The notes under the pieces were generated by a model. That model did not search any database. It had not been told where the DNA came from and worked only from the letters and a program-made list of their open reading frames with translations. The translations under genes were made by a program, and so were the position numbers. From the NCBI GenBank assembly GCA_029974985.1, contig JARKQC010000097.1, forward strand, positions 37,654-101,653: a DNA stretch of 64,000 nucleotides, read 5' to 3'. Shown piece after piece: positions 18,291 to 27,305 of the stretch. Source of the stretch: Bacteroidota bacterium. GTDB lineage: Bacteria; Bacteroidota; Ignavibacteria; Kapaibacteriales; UBA2268. The stretch's first letter is position 1. Each line of letters begins with the position of its first letter.

Positions 18291-18770
18291 ATGAATGAAT
18301 ATAATAAAAGAAGAGAATTTCTAAAATCAACAGGTAAAGTTGCTGGCTTTGGCATTTTTGCAGCCGCTTTTTCATCTGTTATTAATTCTTGTGAGCAAGA
18401 TGAATTGCCACCGAAACCACCATCTGGATTAAGTTTTCAAGTTGATTTGAATACACATCCAGAGTTACTTGCTATTGGTGGATTTAAAGTTTTAACTATT
18501 GATAAACTTAATGGTGGCGACCCTGTTATTATTAAACATAATCCCGATGATACTTTTATGGTTATTGATGGATTATGCAGACATCAAAATTGTAATCTCG
18601 AAATGCCAAGCGACCCTAATGGTAATATGGTTTGTATGTGTCATCATGCTGTATTTTCATTAGTTGACGGCAAAGTCCTTGATAACAAAGGATTTAGCAC
18701 AGCCGCTGATTTAACTCATTACAAAACTGAATATAATTCGTCTAATAAAATATTAACGATCACTAGTTGA
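18291..18770 (+). CDS. Tat-exported Rieske [2Fe-2S] lipoprotein
   Basis: I choose ATG 18291 (AAAGGAG 12 bp before) over a longer frame overlapping the barrel gene, because it yields a twin-arginine signal NKRREFLKSTG. The signal ends in a lipobox-like INSC (C34). The 159-residue protein binds a Rieske cluster through C96-x-H98 (LCRHQNC) and C115-x2-H118 (CMCHH), the canonical spacing. Tat export is usual for Rieske proteins because the cluster is inserted before transport. It lies 23 bp after the barrel gene and 34 bp before a monohaem cytochrome, so the three genes form one operon. It resembles arsenite-oxidase-type or stand-alone Rieske subunits, but no catalytic partner is present. Confidence 0.88.
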   Translation: MNEYNKRREFLKSTGKVAGFGIFAAAFSSVINSCEQDELPPKPPSGLSFQVDLNTHPELLAIGGFKVLTIDKLNGGDPVIIKHNPDDTFMVIDGLCRHQNCNLEMPSDPNGNMVCMCHHAVFSLVDGKVLDNKGFSTAADLTHYKTEYNSSNKILTITS

Positions 18771-18804
18771 TTATTTTTAATACATATATTTATGGAGTAT
18801 AGAA

Positions 18805-19152
18805 ATGAAAACCTTTAAAACATCTATCGCATTTATTATTGCAATTGGATTAATTGGTGTTACGCTTGTTCAATTTGCTTATTCACAAGAAAAAACAGGT
18901 AAAACTATTTTTGAAGATGCAAAATGTACTGCTTGCCACGGTGTAGCTTCTCAAGGTATCGAAGCTAAGAAAAAATCAGATAAGAATCCAGATTTATCAA
19001 AATTAACAGAAGGACACGATGCTGATTTCTTTATTAAATATCTTAAAAAAGAAGAAACGCTAAATAGTAAGAAACATCCCGTTGCATTTAAAGGTAGCGA
19101 TGAAGATTTGAAAACTATGGTTGATTGGTTTATTCAAATAAGTAAAGAATAA
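18805..19152 (+). CDS. Small monohaem c-type cytochrome (copy 1)
   Basis: The 115-residue protein has a signal peptide ending FAYSQ and a single CTACH motif at residues 42-46. A Lys-rich segment (AKKKSDKNPDLSKL) and a C-terminal helix around KTMVDWF follow; the methionine there could be the sixth haem ligand. It is a soluble periplasmic electron shuttle by family resemblance. It closes the barrel-Rieske-cytochrome operon and is followed by a strong terminator. A close paralogue sits 174 bp downstream. Confidence 0.9.
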   Translation: MKTFKTSIAFIIAIGLIGVTLVQFAYSQEKTGKTIFEDAKCTACHGVASQGIEAKKKSDKNPDLSKLTEGHDADFFIKYLKKEETLNSKKHPVAFKGSDEDLKTMVDWFIQISKE

Positions 19153-19171
19153 ATTAAATTTTTTTTTATCG

Positions 19172-19202
19172 AAACCGACAAATTATCTTGTCGGTTTTTT
19201 TA
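19172..19202 (+). terminator. Rho-independent terminator after cytochrome copy 1
   Basis: The stem AAACCGACA pairs with TGTCGGTTT across a short AT loop and runs into a T tract. Confidence 0.87.
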
Positions 19203-19326
19203 AAGGCTTTTATTTCTATTTATCTATATATGTTAATATTCAATTTTATGATGTAACATTTTTAAAATTTGTCGTCTATACAAAAAAGAACTTAATTTTT
19301 TTTTCATTATTTTTAGGAATTATTAA

Positions 19327-19677
19327 ATGAAAACTATAAAAACAACAATCGCATTATTAATCTCACTTAGTTTAGTAAGTATTAGCTTAGTACAATTTGC
19401 TTATTCACAAGAAAAAACAGGTAAAGAGATTTTTGAAGGCGCAAAATGTAATGCTTGCCATAGTGTGGAAAAAGCTGGTATCGAAGCTAAGAAAAAATCA
19501 GATAAAGTGCCAGATTTATCTAAACTTGCAGAAGGTCACGACGCTGATTTCTTCGCTAAATATCTGAAAAAAGAAGAAACTTTAAATAGCAAAAAACATG
19601 CTGTTGCTTTCAAAGGTAGCGATGAGGAATTAAAAACTATGGTTGATTGGTTAATGTCATTAACAAGTGCTGAATAA
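19327..19677 (+). CDS. Small monohaem c-type cytochrome (copy 2)
   Basis: This 116-residue protein is a recent duplicate of the gene at 18805. It shares LVQFAYSQEKTGK, IEAKKKSDK, EGHDADFF, KYLKKEETLNSKKH and AFKGSDE, and differs mainly in the signal peptide and near the haem, where the motif is CNACH. The retained TMVDW segment again offers a methionine ligand. It has its own 5' region and its own terminator, so it is expressed independently of copy 1, which suggests separate regulation. Confidence 0.9.
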   Translation: MKTIKTTIALLISLSLVSISLVQFAYSQEKTGKEIFEGAKCNACHSVEKAGIEAKKKSDKVPDLSKLAEGHDADFFAKYLKKEETLNSKKHAVAFKGSDEELKTMVDWLMSLTSAE

Positions 19678-19701
19678 GTTTTTTGATATTTGATATTAAA
19701 A

Positions 19702-19738
19702 TAAAACACCTATATTTTTTGATATAGGTGTTTTTTTT
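19702..19738 (+). terminator. Rho-independent terminator after cytochrome copy 2
   Basis: The stem AACACCTATAT pairs with ATATAGGTGTT and is followed by eight T residues; the A run upstream makes it able to work for rpoD from the opposite side too. Confidence 0.87.
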
Positions 19739-19771
19739 ATAAAAAATGATTTTATTATAATTTGTAGTTAA

Positions 19772-20632
19772 TTAACCTAAATAAGATCTTAATGATTTTG
19801 AACGCGAAGCATGTCGCAAACGTCTTATTGCTTTTTCTTTAATTTGTCTAACTCTTTCACGTGTTAAATTGAATTTTTCTCCAATTTCTTCAAGAGTAAG
19901 CGTCTGACCATCTAAACCGAAATATAATTTAATTACTTCTGCTTCTCTTTGAGATAGTGTAGTTAATACTTGTTGAACTTCTACTCTTAATGACTCGCGT
20001 ATAAGCTCGGAATCTGGTGGTGGTTGCATTTCATTTGGCAATACATCGAGCAATCTATTGTCTTCTCCTTGAACAAATGGTGCATCAACAGACAAATGTC
20101 GCCCAGATATTTTTATAGTATCAGAAATTTCTGTAATACTCATATTTAGCTGTTCGGCAAGCTCAATAGCAGTTGGCTCGCGTTCAAATTCTTGTTCGAG
20201 TTCAGAAAACTTTTTACCGATTTTATTAAGTGCGCCAACTCTATTAAGAGGCAATCTTACTATTCTTGATTGTTCGGCAAGTGCTTGCAAAATTGATTGT
20301 CTAATCCACCAAACTGCATAAGAGATAAACTTAAATCCACGAGTTTCATCAAATCTTTTTGCGGCTTTAATAAGCCCTAAATTACCTTCATTTATTAAAT
20401 CACCAAGCGAAAGCCCTTGATTTTGATATTGTTTTGCAACTGAAACAACGAATCTAAGATTAGCTTTTACTAATCTTTCTAATGCTCGTATCCCTTCCCC
20501 ACTTCCACGTTTGATAGCCTGTGCTAAATCAACTTCATCTTCAGAAGTAAGTAGTTCAACTCTTCCAATTTCTTGTAGATATTTGTCAAGAGATTGACTT
20601 TCACGATTAGTATATTGTTTCGTTATTCTCAT
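19772..20632 (-). CDS. rpoD: Primary sigma-70 factor RpoD/SigA (short form)
   Basis: This 286-residue sigma factor lacks region 1.1, the usual state in Bacteroidota. Region 1.2 is [19 protein letters not shown]. Regions 2.1-2.4 include [21 protein letters not shown] and [15 protein letters not shown]. Region 3 covers about 150-205. Region 4 ends with [24 protein letters not shown], the -35 recognition helix. The protein directs RNA polymerase to housekeeping promoters and is consistent with the TAnnTTTG boxes found in the window. Confidence 0.94.
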   Translation of the reverse strand: MRITKQYTNRESQSLDKYLQEIGRVELLTSEDEVDLAQAIKRGSGEGIRALERLVKANLRFVVSVAKQYQNQGLSLGDLINEGNLGLIKAAKRFDETRGFKFISYAVWWIRQSILQALAEQSRIVRLPLNRVGALNKIGKKFSELEQEFEREPTAIELAEQLNMSITEISDTIKISGRHLSVDAPFVQGEDNRLLDVLPNEMQPPPDSELIRESLRVEVQQVLTTLSQREAEVIKLYFGLDGQTLTLEEIGEKFNLTRERVRQIKEKAIRRLRHASRSKSLRSYLG

Positions 20633-20707
20633 TTAATTGATAACCTTGATGATAAAAATTACTTCAAAAAATTGTATTAACGATAAATTAAAATTTATAT
20701 TTGAAAT

Positions 20708-22339
20708 TTAGGGTGATAATATTTTATCATAAATATCGCTTTGAAGAATAGATTTTGTTTGTTTGATTTCCAAATCATCTAAAAGTTCGAAGCGATATAT
20801 TTCTTTATTAGTTTTAAATCTACTTTTTATTTCTATATCTAAATATTTAAGGATTTCTGATTTATTTTTTTCTAAGGATTTTTGTTTATCTTTTTCGAGT
20901 TCTTTTTTAATTGTTTTAATGCTTTTTTGAATATTTTTAGAAGATTCATTTTCTATAATTGAATTTTTGAAATCGTCTAAATACATATCTGAAAGTAGTG
21001 AAATTTCATATTTTTGATCCGCTAAATATTTTTTAAATTGATTAAAAAGAATATCATCTGCTTTGAAATTCTTGGGTAATTCTTTTAATTTAGAGGTATA
21101 AATATTAGAAAATTTAAACAATATATTATCATAATCTAATTTCAAAATTACTTCGCTAATTCTTAATATTTTTAATGTTGTATCTGGATTAATTCCTGTA
21201 GCCTCATAGACTTTTCTACCATTTTGTGTGTAATAAATATTAGTATCAGGCAACGACTCCACTTTGGATTGATCCTCATATTTTTGTCCAAATTTTAATC
21301 TTTGAATGCATCGTCCCGATGGTATATAATATTTCGAAGTCGTAATTTTAATATTTCCATTGTAAGGTTGATTCAATACCGTTTGAACTAAACCTTTTCC
21401 ATAAGAACGTTGTCCAATGATTACTGCTCGGTCATAATCTTGCAATGCACCGGCAACAATTTCACTTGCACTTGCAGTATTTTTATTAATTAATACTGCA
21501 AGCGGAAGATTTGGTTCGATAGGAGTAAAGTTTGTTTTATATTCATAAATATTACTTTCTTCTCGCCCTCTTGTAGTCGTTACAACGCTATTTTTAGGTA
21601 AAAACAATTCACATATATCAACAGCCGCACCTATTAAACCTCCCGGATTCTCTCTTAAATCTATTATTAAAGATTTAACATTATTTTTTCTTTTAAGCTC
21701 GAATAGTGCATTTTTAAACTCAAAAATCAAATCTTTTTTAAATTGTTCAATTTTTATATATGCAGTGTTACTATCAAGCATACCATAATATGATACACTT
21801 TTTAATTGTATTTTTTTTCTTATTAATTCAAATTCTAATGTATCCGGGTTCCCATCTCTCATTATTAATAAATTAGATTTAGTCCCTGCTTCGCCTTTAA
21901 ATAAATATCTTACATCGTCATAATTTTTATATAATACATTAGTGCTATCAATTTTAATAATTCTATCTCCAATACGCACACCAGCTAATTGTGCAGAATA
22001 GTCATCTAGTAAATTCGTAATTGTAAGCATACTATCAATATTTGATAAACTAATTCCGAAACCAGTATAAGTTCCATCAGTTAATAAATCTAATTCATCT
22101 TGCTCAGAAGCGTCATAATATTCAGTATAAGGGTCTAATGTTGATAACATTCCTTTAATTGCTTCATTTACAAGTAATTCAGGGTCTAATTCCAAAACAT
22201 AAGTTTCGTTTAGAGCTTTAATAACTGCTCCAAATACTTCGAAAGATTTATTTAATTTGTAATAATAGTCTTTAGTAAAGCCAAATAATAAGACAACAAA
22301 AATTAATATTGATATAATGTAAATATATTTTTTTTTCAC
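20708..22339 (-). CDS. S41 C-terminal processing peptidase (CtpA/Tsp-like)
   Basis: This 543-residue protein has an N-terminal membrane anchor or signal (5-20), a PDZ domain (about 90-165, TYTGFGISLSN start) and the S41 protease core. Catalytic features are the serine in NKNTASASE (290-292), the lysine in RSYGKGLVQ (K315) and Q319. A Lys/Glu-rich helical extension occupies the last ~100 residues. Such enzymes trim or degrade periplasmic proteins from their C-termini. Its start lies 4 bp after the glyQS stop, so the two are one operon, a linkage that probably reflects expression rather than function. Confidence 0.93.
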   Translation of the reverse strand: MKKKYIYIISILIFVVLLFGFTKDYYYKLNKSFEVFGAVIKALNETYVLELDPELLVNEAIKGMLSTLDPYTEYYDASEQDELDLLTDGTYTGFGISLSNIDSMLTITNLLDDYSAQLAGVRIGDRIIKIDSTNVLYKNYDDVRYLFKGEAGTKSNLLIMRDGNPDTLEFELIRKKIQLKSVSYYGMLDSNTAYIKIEQFKKDLIFEFKNALFELKRKNNVKSLIIDLRENPGGLIGAAVDICELFLPKNSVVTTTRGREESNIYEYKTNFTPIEPNLPLAVLINKNTASASEIVAGALQDYDRAVIIGQRSYGKGLVQTVLNQPYNGNIKITTSKYYIPSGRCIQRLKFGQKYEDQSKVESLPDTNIYYTQNGRKVYEATGINPDTTLKILRISEVILKLDYDNILFKFSNIYTSKLKELPKNFKADDILFNQFKKYLADQKYEISLLSDMYLDDFKNSIIENESSKNIQKSIKTIKKELEKDKQKSLEKNKSEILKYLDIEIKSRFKTNKEIYRFELLDDLEIKQTKSILQSDIYDKILSP

Positions 22340-22343
22340 TAAA

Positions 22344-23759
22344 CTATACCTTATCCATAATATATTGTTTTATTTGTGAAGCAGAAATACGTATTTGTTG
22401 CATAGAATCACGCTCACGAATAGTTACTGTGTCGTCGTTTAAAGTTTCGCCATCTATTGTTATACAAAATGGTGTACCGATTTCATCTTGTCTGCGATAA
22501 CGCCTTCCAATAGCCCCCGAAACATCATATTGTGCTTTAAAATTCTTTTGTAAATCTTTGTAAATATTATGAGCGCGTTCGGGCATTCCATCTTTGTTTA
22601 CAAGTGGAAATATGGCAACTGTTGTGGGCGCCAATTTACTATTAAATCTCATTACAACACGAGTTTCACTACTACCTTTTTCATCGCTTACAGTTTCTTC
22701 GTCATAAGCATTACATAAAAATGCCATTAATCCACGAGATACCCCGCCAGAAGTCTCAACTACATAAGGCACATATCTTTCGTTATTAACAGTATCAACA
22801 TATTCCATTTTTTTACCAGAAAACTCTTGATGAGATTTCAAATCAAAATCTGTTCGAGAGTGTATTCCCTCAATTTCACCAAAACCAAATGGAAATTCAA
22901 ATTCAATGTCATAAGCCATATTTGCATAATGTGCTAATTTTTCGTGTTTTTTCCATCTTAATTTTTCTGGCTTCATTCCTAATGATAAATACCAATTCCA
23001 GCGCTCGTCTCTCCAATAGTCGAACCATTCTTTTTCAGTTCCCGGTTTAACAAAATATTGCATTTCCATTTGCTCGAATTCTCTTGTTCTAAATAAGAAA
23101 TTCTTTGTATTTATTTCATTACGAAAGGCTTTTCCTATTTGAGCAATGCCAAAAGGCACTTTTTGGCGAGCTGTTTCGAGAATATTTTTAAAGTTTACAA
23201 AAATTCCTTGTGCTGATTCGGGGCGCAGATAAACTATACTACTTGAATCTTCCAGCGGCCCGACGTAAGTTTTAAACATTAAATTAAAATTTCTTACCTC
23301 TGTCCAATCCATAGTTCCCGAAATTGGATCTTTTATATTATGCTCTATAATAATATTATAATAATCAGAATTTTCTTTTACATTATCTAATTTATCTTGA
23401 ATTATTTTAGCTTCGTCATTTTTATTTTTTTTAATTAATTTCTCTATATGGTCTTCAATTAAATTATCTGCTCTATGGCGTGATTTACTTGTTTTATTAT
23501 CAATCATAGGGTCGCTAAATTGCTTTGTATGACCGCTTGCATCCCAAGTGCGTGGATGCATAAGTATAGAAGCGTCAACCCCCTCTATATCATCTCGATA
23601 AGTCATTGATTTCCACCAAGCGTCTTTAATATTTAATAATAATTCAACTCCTAATGGACCTAAGTCCCAGCAACCATTTAATCCACCATAAATTTCAGAA
23701 GATTGAAAAACAAAACCCCTGCGTTTTGCTAAGGAAATAATTGTGTCAAGTTTAAACAT
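22344..23759 (-). CDS. glyQS: Glycyl-tRNA synthetase, single-chain alpha2 type
   Basis: This class II synthetase has 471 residues. Motif 1 surrounds GLNGCWDLGPLGVELL near 26-41. Motif 2 is FRNEINTKNFLFRTREFEQME. Motif 3 is GVSRGLMAFL near 357. The C-terminal anticodon-binding domain begins near KLAPTTVAIFPLV. It charges tRNA-Gly. The single-chain form is the one found in Bacteroidota, archaea and eukaryotes, rather than the GlyQ/GlyS heterotetramer. It leads the glyQS-protease operon, with a candidate promoter box at 23794-23801. Confidence 0.95.
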   Translation of the reverse strand: MFKLDTIISLAKRRGFVFQSSEIYGGLNGCWDLGPLGVELLLNIKDAWWKSMTYRDDIEGVDASILMHPRTWDASGHTKQFSDPMIDNKTSKSRHRADNLIEDHIEKLIKKNKNDEAKIIQDKLDNVKENSDYYNIIIEHNIKDPISGTMDWTEVRNFNLMFKTYVGPLEDSSSIVYLRPESAQGIFVNFKNILETARQKVPFGIAQIGKAFRNEINTKNFLFRTREFEQMEMQYFVKPGTEKEWFDYWRDERWNWYLSLGMKPEKLRWKKHEKLAHYANMAYDIEFEFPFGFGEIEGIHSRTDFDLKSHQEFSGKKMEYVDTVNNERYVPYVVETSGGVSRGLMAFLCNAYDEETVSDEKGSSETRVVMRFNSKLAPTTVAIFPLVNKDGMPERAHNIYKDLQKNFKAQYDVSGAIGRRYRRQDEIGTPFCITIDGETLNDDTVTIRERDSMQQIRISASQIKQYIMDKV

Positions 23760-23793
23760 ATTTGTTCTCTAAATTGTTAAATTTACAAAATTT

Positions 23794-23801
23794 CAAAAAT
23801 A
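23794..23801 (-). promoter_or_regulatory. Candidate -7 promoter box for glyQS (TATTTTTG on minus strand)
   Basis: The box matches TAnnTTTG 35 bp upstream of the glyQS start. Only 36 bp away a second box on the plus strand faces the opposite gene, so this gap looks like a compact divergent promoter. Confidence 0.3.
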
Positions 23802-23837
23802 CGAATTAATCTTTAAAAATAATTTATCATAATGACG

Positions 23838-23845
23838 TATCTTTG
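23838..23845 (+). promoter_or_regulatory. Candidate -7 promoter box (TATCTTTG)
   Basis: The box matches TAnnTTTG 34 bp upstream of the membrane TPR gene at 23880 and is the plus-strand partner of the divergent glyQS box. Confidence 0.3.
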
Positions 23846-23879
23846 TATTTTGAAATAGTAATAAACAGAAAATTATTTT

Positions 23880-25736
23880 ATGAAATTTTGGAATTTATTA
23901 ACAAATAACTATAAAATTACGATTTCTATAGTTATTTTGCTTCTTTATTTACCAATTATTAATTATAATTTAACTTTTTTCCAAGACGATAAGATTATAA
24001 TTGATAATTTTGAAAGAATTAATTCTGCTGAAAATTTATTGAATGAGTTTTTACAAACATATCTAGTAAACAATGAATATAAGCCAATTACTATGATTTC
24101 TTATCATATTAATGCTTTAATTTCTGCTCAAAATACAAATTCATATTATTTATTTAATATTTTTATTTTAATTTCTTTAGCTTCGGTAATTTATAAACTT
24201 TTAAATAAATTTAATGAACATAAAAATTTAAATTTATTTCTTACTTTAATGTTTATCGCTTTGCCATTAATGCCTTTTAAAATCACATGGATACCGGGTA
24301 GAGATATTTTATTATCGTCATTATTTGGCTTAATTTCATTTTATCAAATTATTAAATATATTAGAAAAAATATTGATTCTTTCGTGATTGTTTCAGCTTT
24401 AATGCTACTATTTTCACTATTAAGTGATAAAACGGGATTTTCATATTTTATATTAAATATCACATATCTATTTTTGAATAAAAATGATATTCAACTAAAT
24501 TCAAGAAATAAAATACTATTTTCTCAAATTTCTATAATTATAATATATTTAATACTATTTTTTGTATTTATCAATTTTAATTATAGTAATCTTTCGATAA
24601 CAAATAATAATAATTCATATATTATAAATTTCGGATTTATATTATTAGATTTATCCAAATTAATAATTTTACCAGAAGTAATTGGCGCATTTATTTTTCC
24701 TATTAAAATTTATAATTTTGATACATTTTCAATTATTAGAATTATATTAGGTTTCTTAATTCTTCTAATTTCAATCATTTTATTTTTCATAAAATTTCGG
24801 GAAAATAAGATTTTATTATTAGGAATTTTAATTCAGCTTTTTGCGATTATTCCAATATTATTTATAACTAAATTTACTATAAATACAACAAATGACTATG
24901 TTTTTGAATTTCCAATATTAATTATCATTGGTTTGTTAATTTCAATTTCAGCAATGTTAGCGAATTATAAAAATTTTCATTTATTGATTTTTTATATATT
25001 TATTACTTTAATATCATTAAATATCAATAATTCAATGATTTTTAAATCAGCTGATATTTTCTATAATTCTTTATTAACGTCGAATCCAAATAGAATAGAT
25101 TATTTTAATAAAATTATTGATTTAAAAATTGAAAATGATAAAGTTATTGATGCTGAAAATTTATTAAATAATACTAAAATTAACATAAATAAATTAGATA
25201 AATCCTATATTAGCATTGCTAATTATTATTTTTCTAAAGAAAATTATTCGTCGGCAATTCCATATTTTGAAAAAGCTATTTTAATCAATAAAAATAATTT
25301 TAATGCTCAAAATTTACTTGCAAATTGCTATTTTAATAATTCTGAATACGAAAAAGCTATTGAAATTTTATTACCTCTTGCGAAGGACCCTAAAAAATTT
25401 CCAAATGTAAAATGGGATATTTTAAATATTTATTTAAAAATTAAGGATTTTGTAAATTCTACAAAATTCATACAAGAAAATTTTGATTTAGAAAAAGATA
25501 AAGTCGAATTATTAGATGAAATTTATTTATGGTCGCAAGAATTTTTAGCTGAAAAAGATAATGTTGCACTTGTAAAATCTTTGAAATTAGGGCTTGTAGT
25601 TGACCCTGAAAATGCAATTATTTTAAACTATTTATATGATACTTATACTAAAATTGGGCTACATCAAAAAGCAAAAGAATACGAAAATAAACTTAAAGAA
25701 ATATATAACAAAACAAATAACGGAAAAAATAAATGA
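23880..25736 (+). CDS. Multi-pass membrane protein with C-terminal TPRs, PMT/Tmtc-like
   Basis: The 618-residue protein has about ten membrane spans in residues 10-385 and TPR-like repeats from about 400 (SYISIANYYFSKENYSSAIP, AQNLLANCYFNNSEYEKAIE). An acidic motif FFQDDKIIIDN after the first span and WIPGRD further on resemble the catalytic loop and arginine region of GT39/Tmtc-type membrane O-mannosyltransferases, which use lipid-linked sugars. That assignment is inference from motif position; no closer family is certain. Its stop overlaps the next start by four bases (ATGA), so translation is coupled. Confidence 0.6.
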   Translation: MKFWNLLTNNYKITISIVILLLYLPIINYNLTFFQDDKIIIDNFERINSAENLLNEFLQTYLVNNEYKPITMISYHINALISAQNTNSYYLFNIFILISLASVIYKLLNKFNEHKNLNLFLTLMFIALPLMPFKITWIPGRDILLSSLFGLISFYQIIKYIRKNIDSFVIVSALMLLFSLLSDKTGFSYFILNITYLFLNKNDIQLNSRNKILFSQISIIIIYLILFFVFINFNYSNLSITNNNNSYIINFGFILLDLSKLIILPEVIGAFIFPIKIYNFDTFSIIRIILGFLILLISIILFFIKFRENKILLLGILIQLFAIIPILFITKFTINTTNDYVFEFPILIIIGLLISISAMLANYKNFHLLIFYIFITLISLNINNSMIFKSADIFYNSLLTSNPNRIDYFNKIIDLKIENDKVIDAENLLNNTKININKLDKSYISIANYYFSKENYSSAIPYFEKAILINKNNFNAQNLLANCYFNNSEYEKAIEILLPLAKDPKKFPNVKWDILNIYLKIKDFVNSTKFIQENFDLEKDKVELLDEIYLWSQEFLAEKDNVALVKSLKLGLVVDPENAIILNYLYDTYTKIGLHQKAKEYENKLKEIYNKTNNGKNK

Positions 25737-26812
25737 TTAATTTTTATGATTTAGAATTTAAACGAGTTGTACTACATCAAATTGTAGCTAAATCCAATGG
25801 TATAGAGCATGCTACAATCGTTGCTGATGAGAATCTATTTGATTTATCTTTTGACGTAATTAATATTATCAAAGAGCGATTAGCGAAGTCTATGACTAAG
25901 ATTTCTAAGGCATTCGAGCCAGAAATTTTTGATTATATGGGCGGAACTTTTTTCTCTTTTTGTGAGGATTTAAAAAGTAAAACAGACGCAAAATTTATAT
26001 CAACATCTGTTGATATTGCAATGCTACTTGCTCGCTCAATGACTAAGAATAATATTCCCGGAGGCTCTTTTATTTTTATCGAAGCAATGACCTCGAATTT
26101 CAAACAATGTTATATTGCTATCAAAGCAGAATGGAATATCGCTTTAAGATATGAGGTTCATAATAGACAATCAGTAATTAAAGTATTAGATGATATTTTC
26201 CTTGATTCGAGTTCGAAAAACTTTAAAGTAGGTGTTATTTATGAAAAAGACGAGTCTGATACTATCACAAAATATCCCAATAATTTTTTTGGTGCTTATT
26301 TTTATGATGAGCAGTTTAGTATAGACTCCAAACCCGCTGAATATTTTTATAAAGATTTTTTAGGATTTAATCTTGAATCACTTGCAAAAATCCAAAGTTT
26401 GAAATTCTTTAAATCAACAGATAGTTTTATTAAAACTTTTGTTGATTCACCAATTCAAAAAGATGAATTTATGAAGGTTCTAAAACAGGAGTTTACAAGC
26501 AATGAAGAGCCAAGCCTAAAACCAATAGAATTCGCTCAATCATATTTTCAAGAGCCAGAAATAATTGATTCTTATCTAAATGAAGTGGTTCCATATTTAC
26601 CAACCGTTATAAGCAAAGATAGCGTTTTAATAAAGAATAAACTTGAAAAAAAGAAAATCGAATTTCCTAATAATATACAAATACAAGGTCCTGAAAGAAC
26701 TTTTGATTATAGTGTTGAGATAATTAACTCAATAGAGGAATTGGAAAATATTAATTTTGATGAAAGTGTTACATTAATAAAAATCAAGGGAAAACCTTAT
26801 AATAATAAATAA
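25733..26812 (+). CDS. Nucleoid-associated protein, NdpA/YejK-like
   Basis: This is a 359-residue cytoplasmic protein without signal or membrane span. The start resembles the 37-kDa nucleoid-associated family: a beta strand KRVVLHQIVAKSNG, then a helix FDVINIIKERLAKSM, then an FFSFCEDLKSKTDAKFIST segment, with the body continuing as alternating strands and helices. E. coli YejK binds the nucleoid, and its function is poorly defined. The four-base overlap with the membrane TPR gene shows shared translation, which is unusual company for a nucleoid protein. Family assignment is moderate. Confidence 0.6.
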   Translation: MINFYDLEFKRVVLHQIVAKSNGIEHATIVADENLFDLSFDVINIIKERLAKSMTKISKAFEPEIFDYMGGTFFSFCEDLKSKTDAKFISTSVDIAMLLARSMTKNNIPGGSFIFIEAMTSNFKQCYIAIKAEWNIALRYEVHNRQSVIKVLDDIFLDSSSKNFKVGVIYEKDESDTITKYPNNFFGAYFYDEQFSIDSKPAEYFYKDFLGFNLESLAKIQSLKFFKSTDSFIKTFVDSPIQKDEFMKVLKQEFTSNEEPSLKPIEFAQSYFQEPEIIDSYLNEVVPYLPTVISKDSVLIKNKLEKKKIEFPNNIQIQGPERTFDYSVEIINSIEELENINFDESVTLIKIKGKPYNNK

Positions 26813-26822
26813 TTAACAAATA

Positions 26823-27212
26823 TTATTCTTTCGGCTCCCAGCTAGTGCCCTCGCAAGGAATATGATTTTTACTAACATGAACATCATAAATTTGGCAAGT
26901 TTGTGCTGTCGGGTTGAAATGTTTACATTTACCGCAAAGAGTTTCTTCGGACAATACTTTCATTCTATCATTGAATTTCTGAAATTGGCGATATGCGGGA
27001 AATGCTACAAAAAGCCATATTGCAAAAAATGAATACCACCAATATTCAGCAAAATCAAATCTACGAATTAAAAATAATGTGAGAATAATTACAATCGAAG
27101 TCCTTAAAATCACTCCCCAAACGATAGATCCCATTGTAACTGTTGGATGATTTGAGGAATTATCCTCATCACTCCCCTCTCTAAACATCAAATAATCAAA
27201 AAATTGTGCCAT
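26823..27212 (-). CDS. Membrane protein with C-terminal four-cysteine motif
   Basis: The 129-residue protein has two membrane spans (about 26-50 and 55-75) followed by a soluble tail with four cysteines spaced C-x2-C-x10-C-x14-C (CGKCKHFNPTAQTC and HIPCEGTSW). The spacing suits a small zinc or iron-sulfur site. I know of similar small proteins in Bacteroidota but no function. It converges with the NdpA-like gene, with 10 bp between the stops. Confidence 0.6.
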   Translation of the reverse strand: MAQFFDYLMFREGSDEDNSSNHPTVTMGSIVWGVILRTSIVIILTLFLIRRFDFAEYWWYSFFAIWLFVAFPAYRQFQKFNDRMKVLSEETLCGKCKHFNPTAQTCQIYDVHVSKNHIPCEGTSWEPKE

Positions 27213-27305
27213 TATTAAACTTTTTCCAATATTATTTATTTTATTTACGTATGCAAGTTATAAGTATTTTAATACTTACAATTTATTATAATTTATGTAA
27301 TTAAA

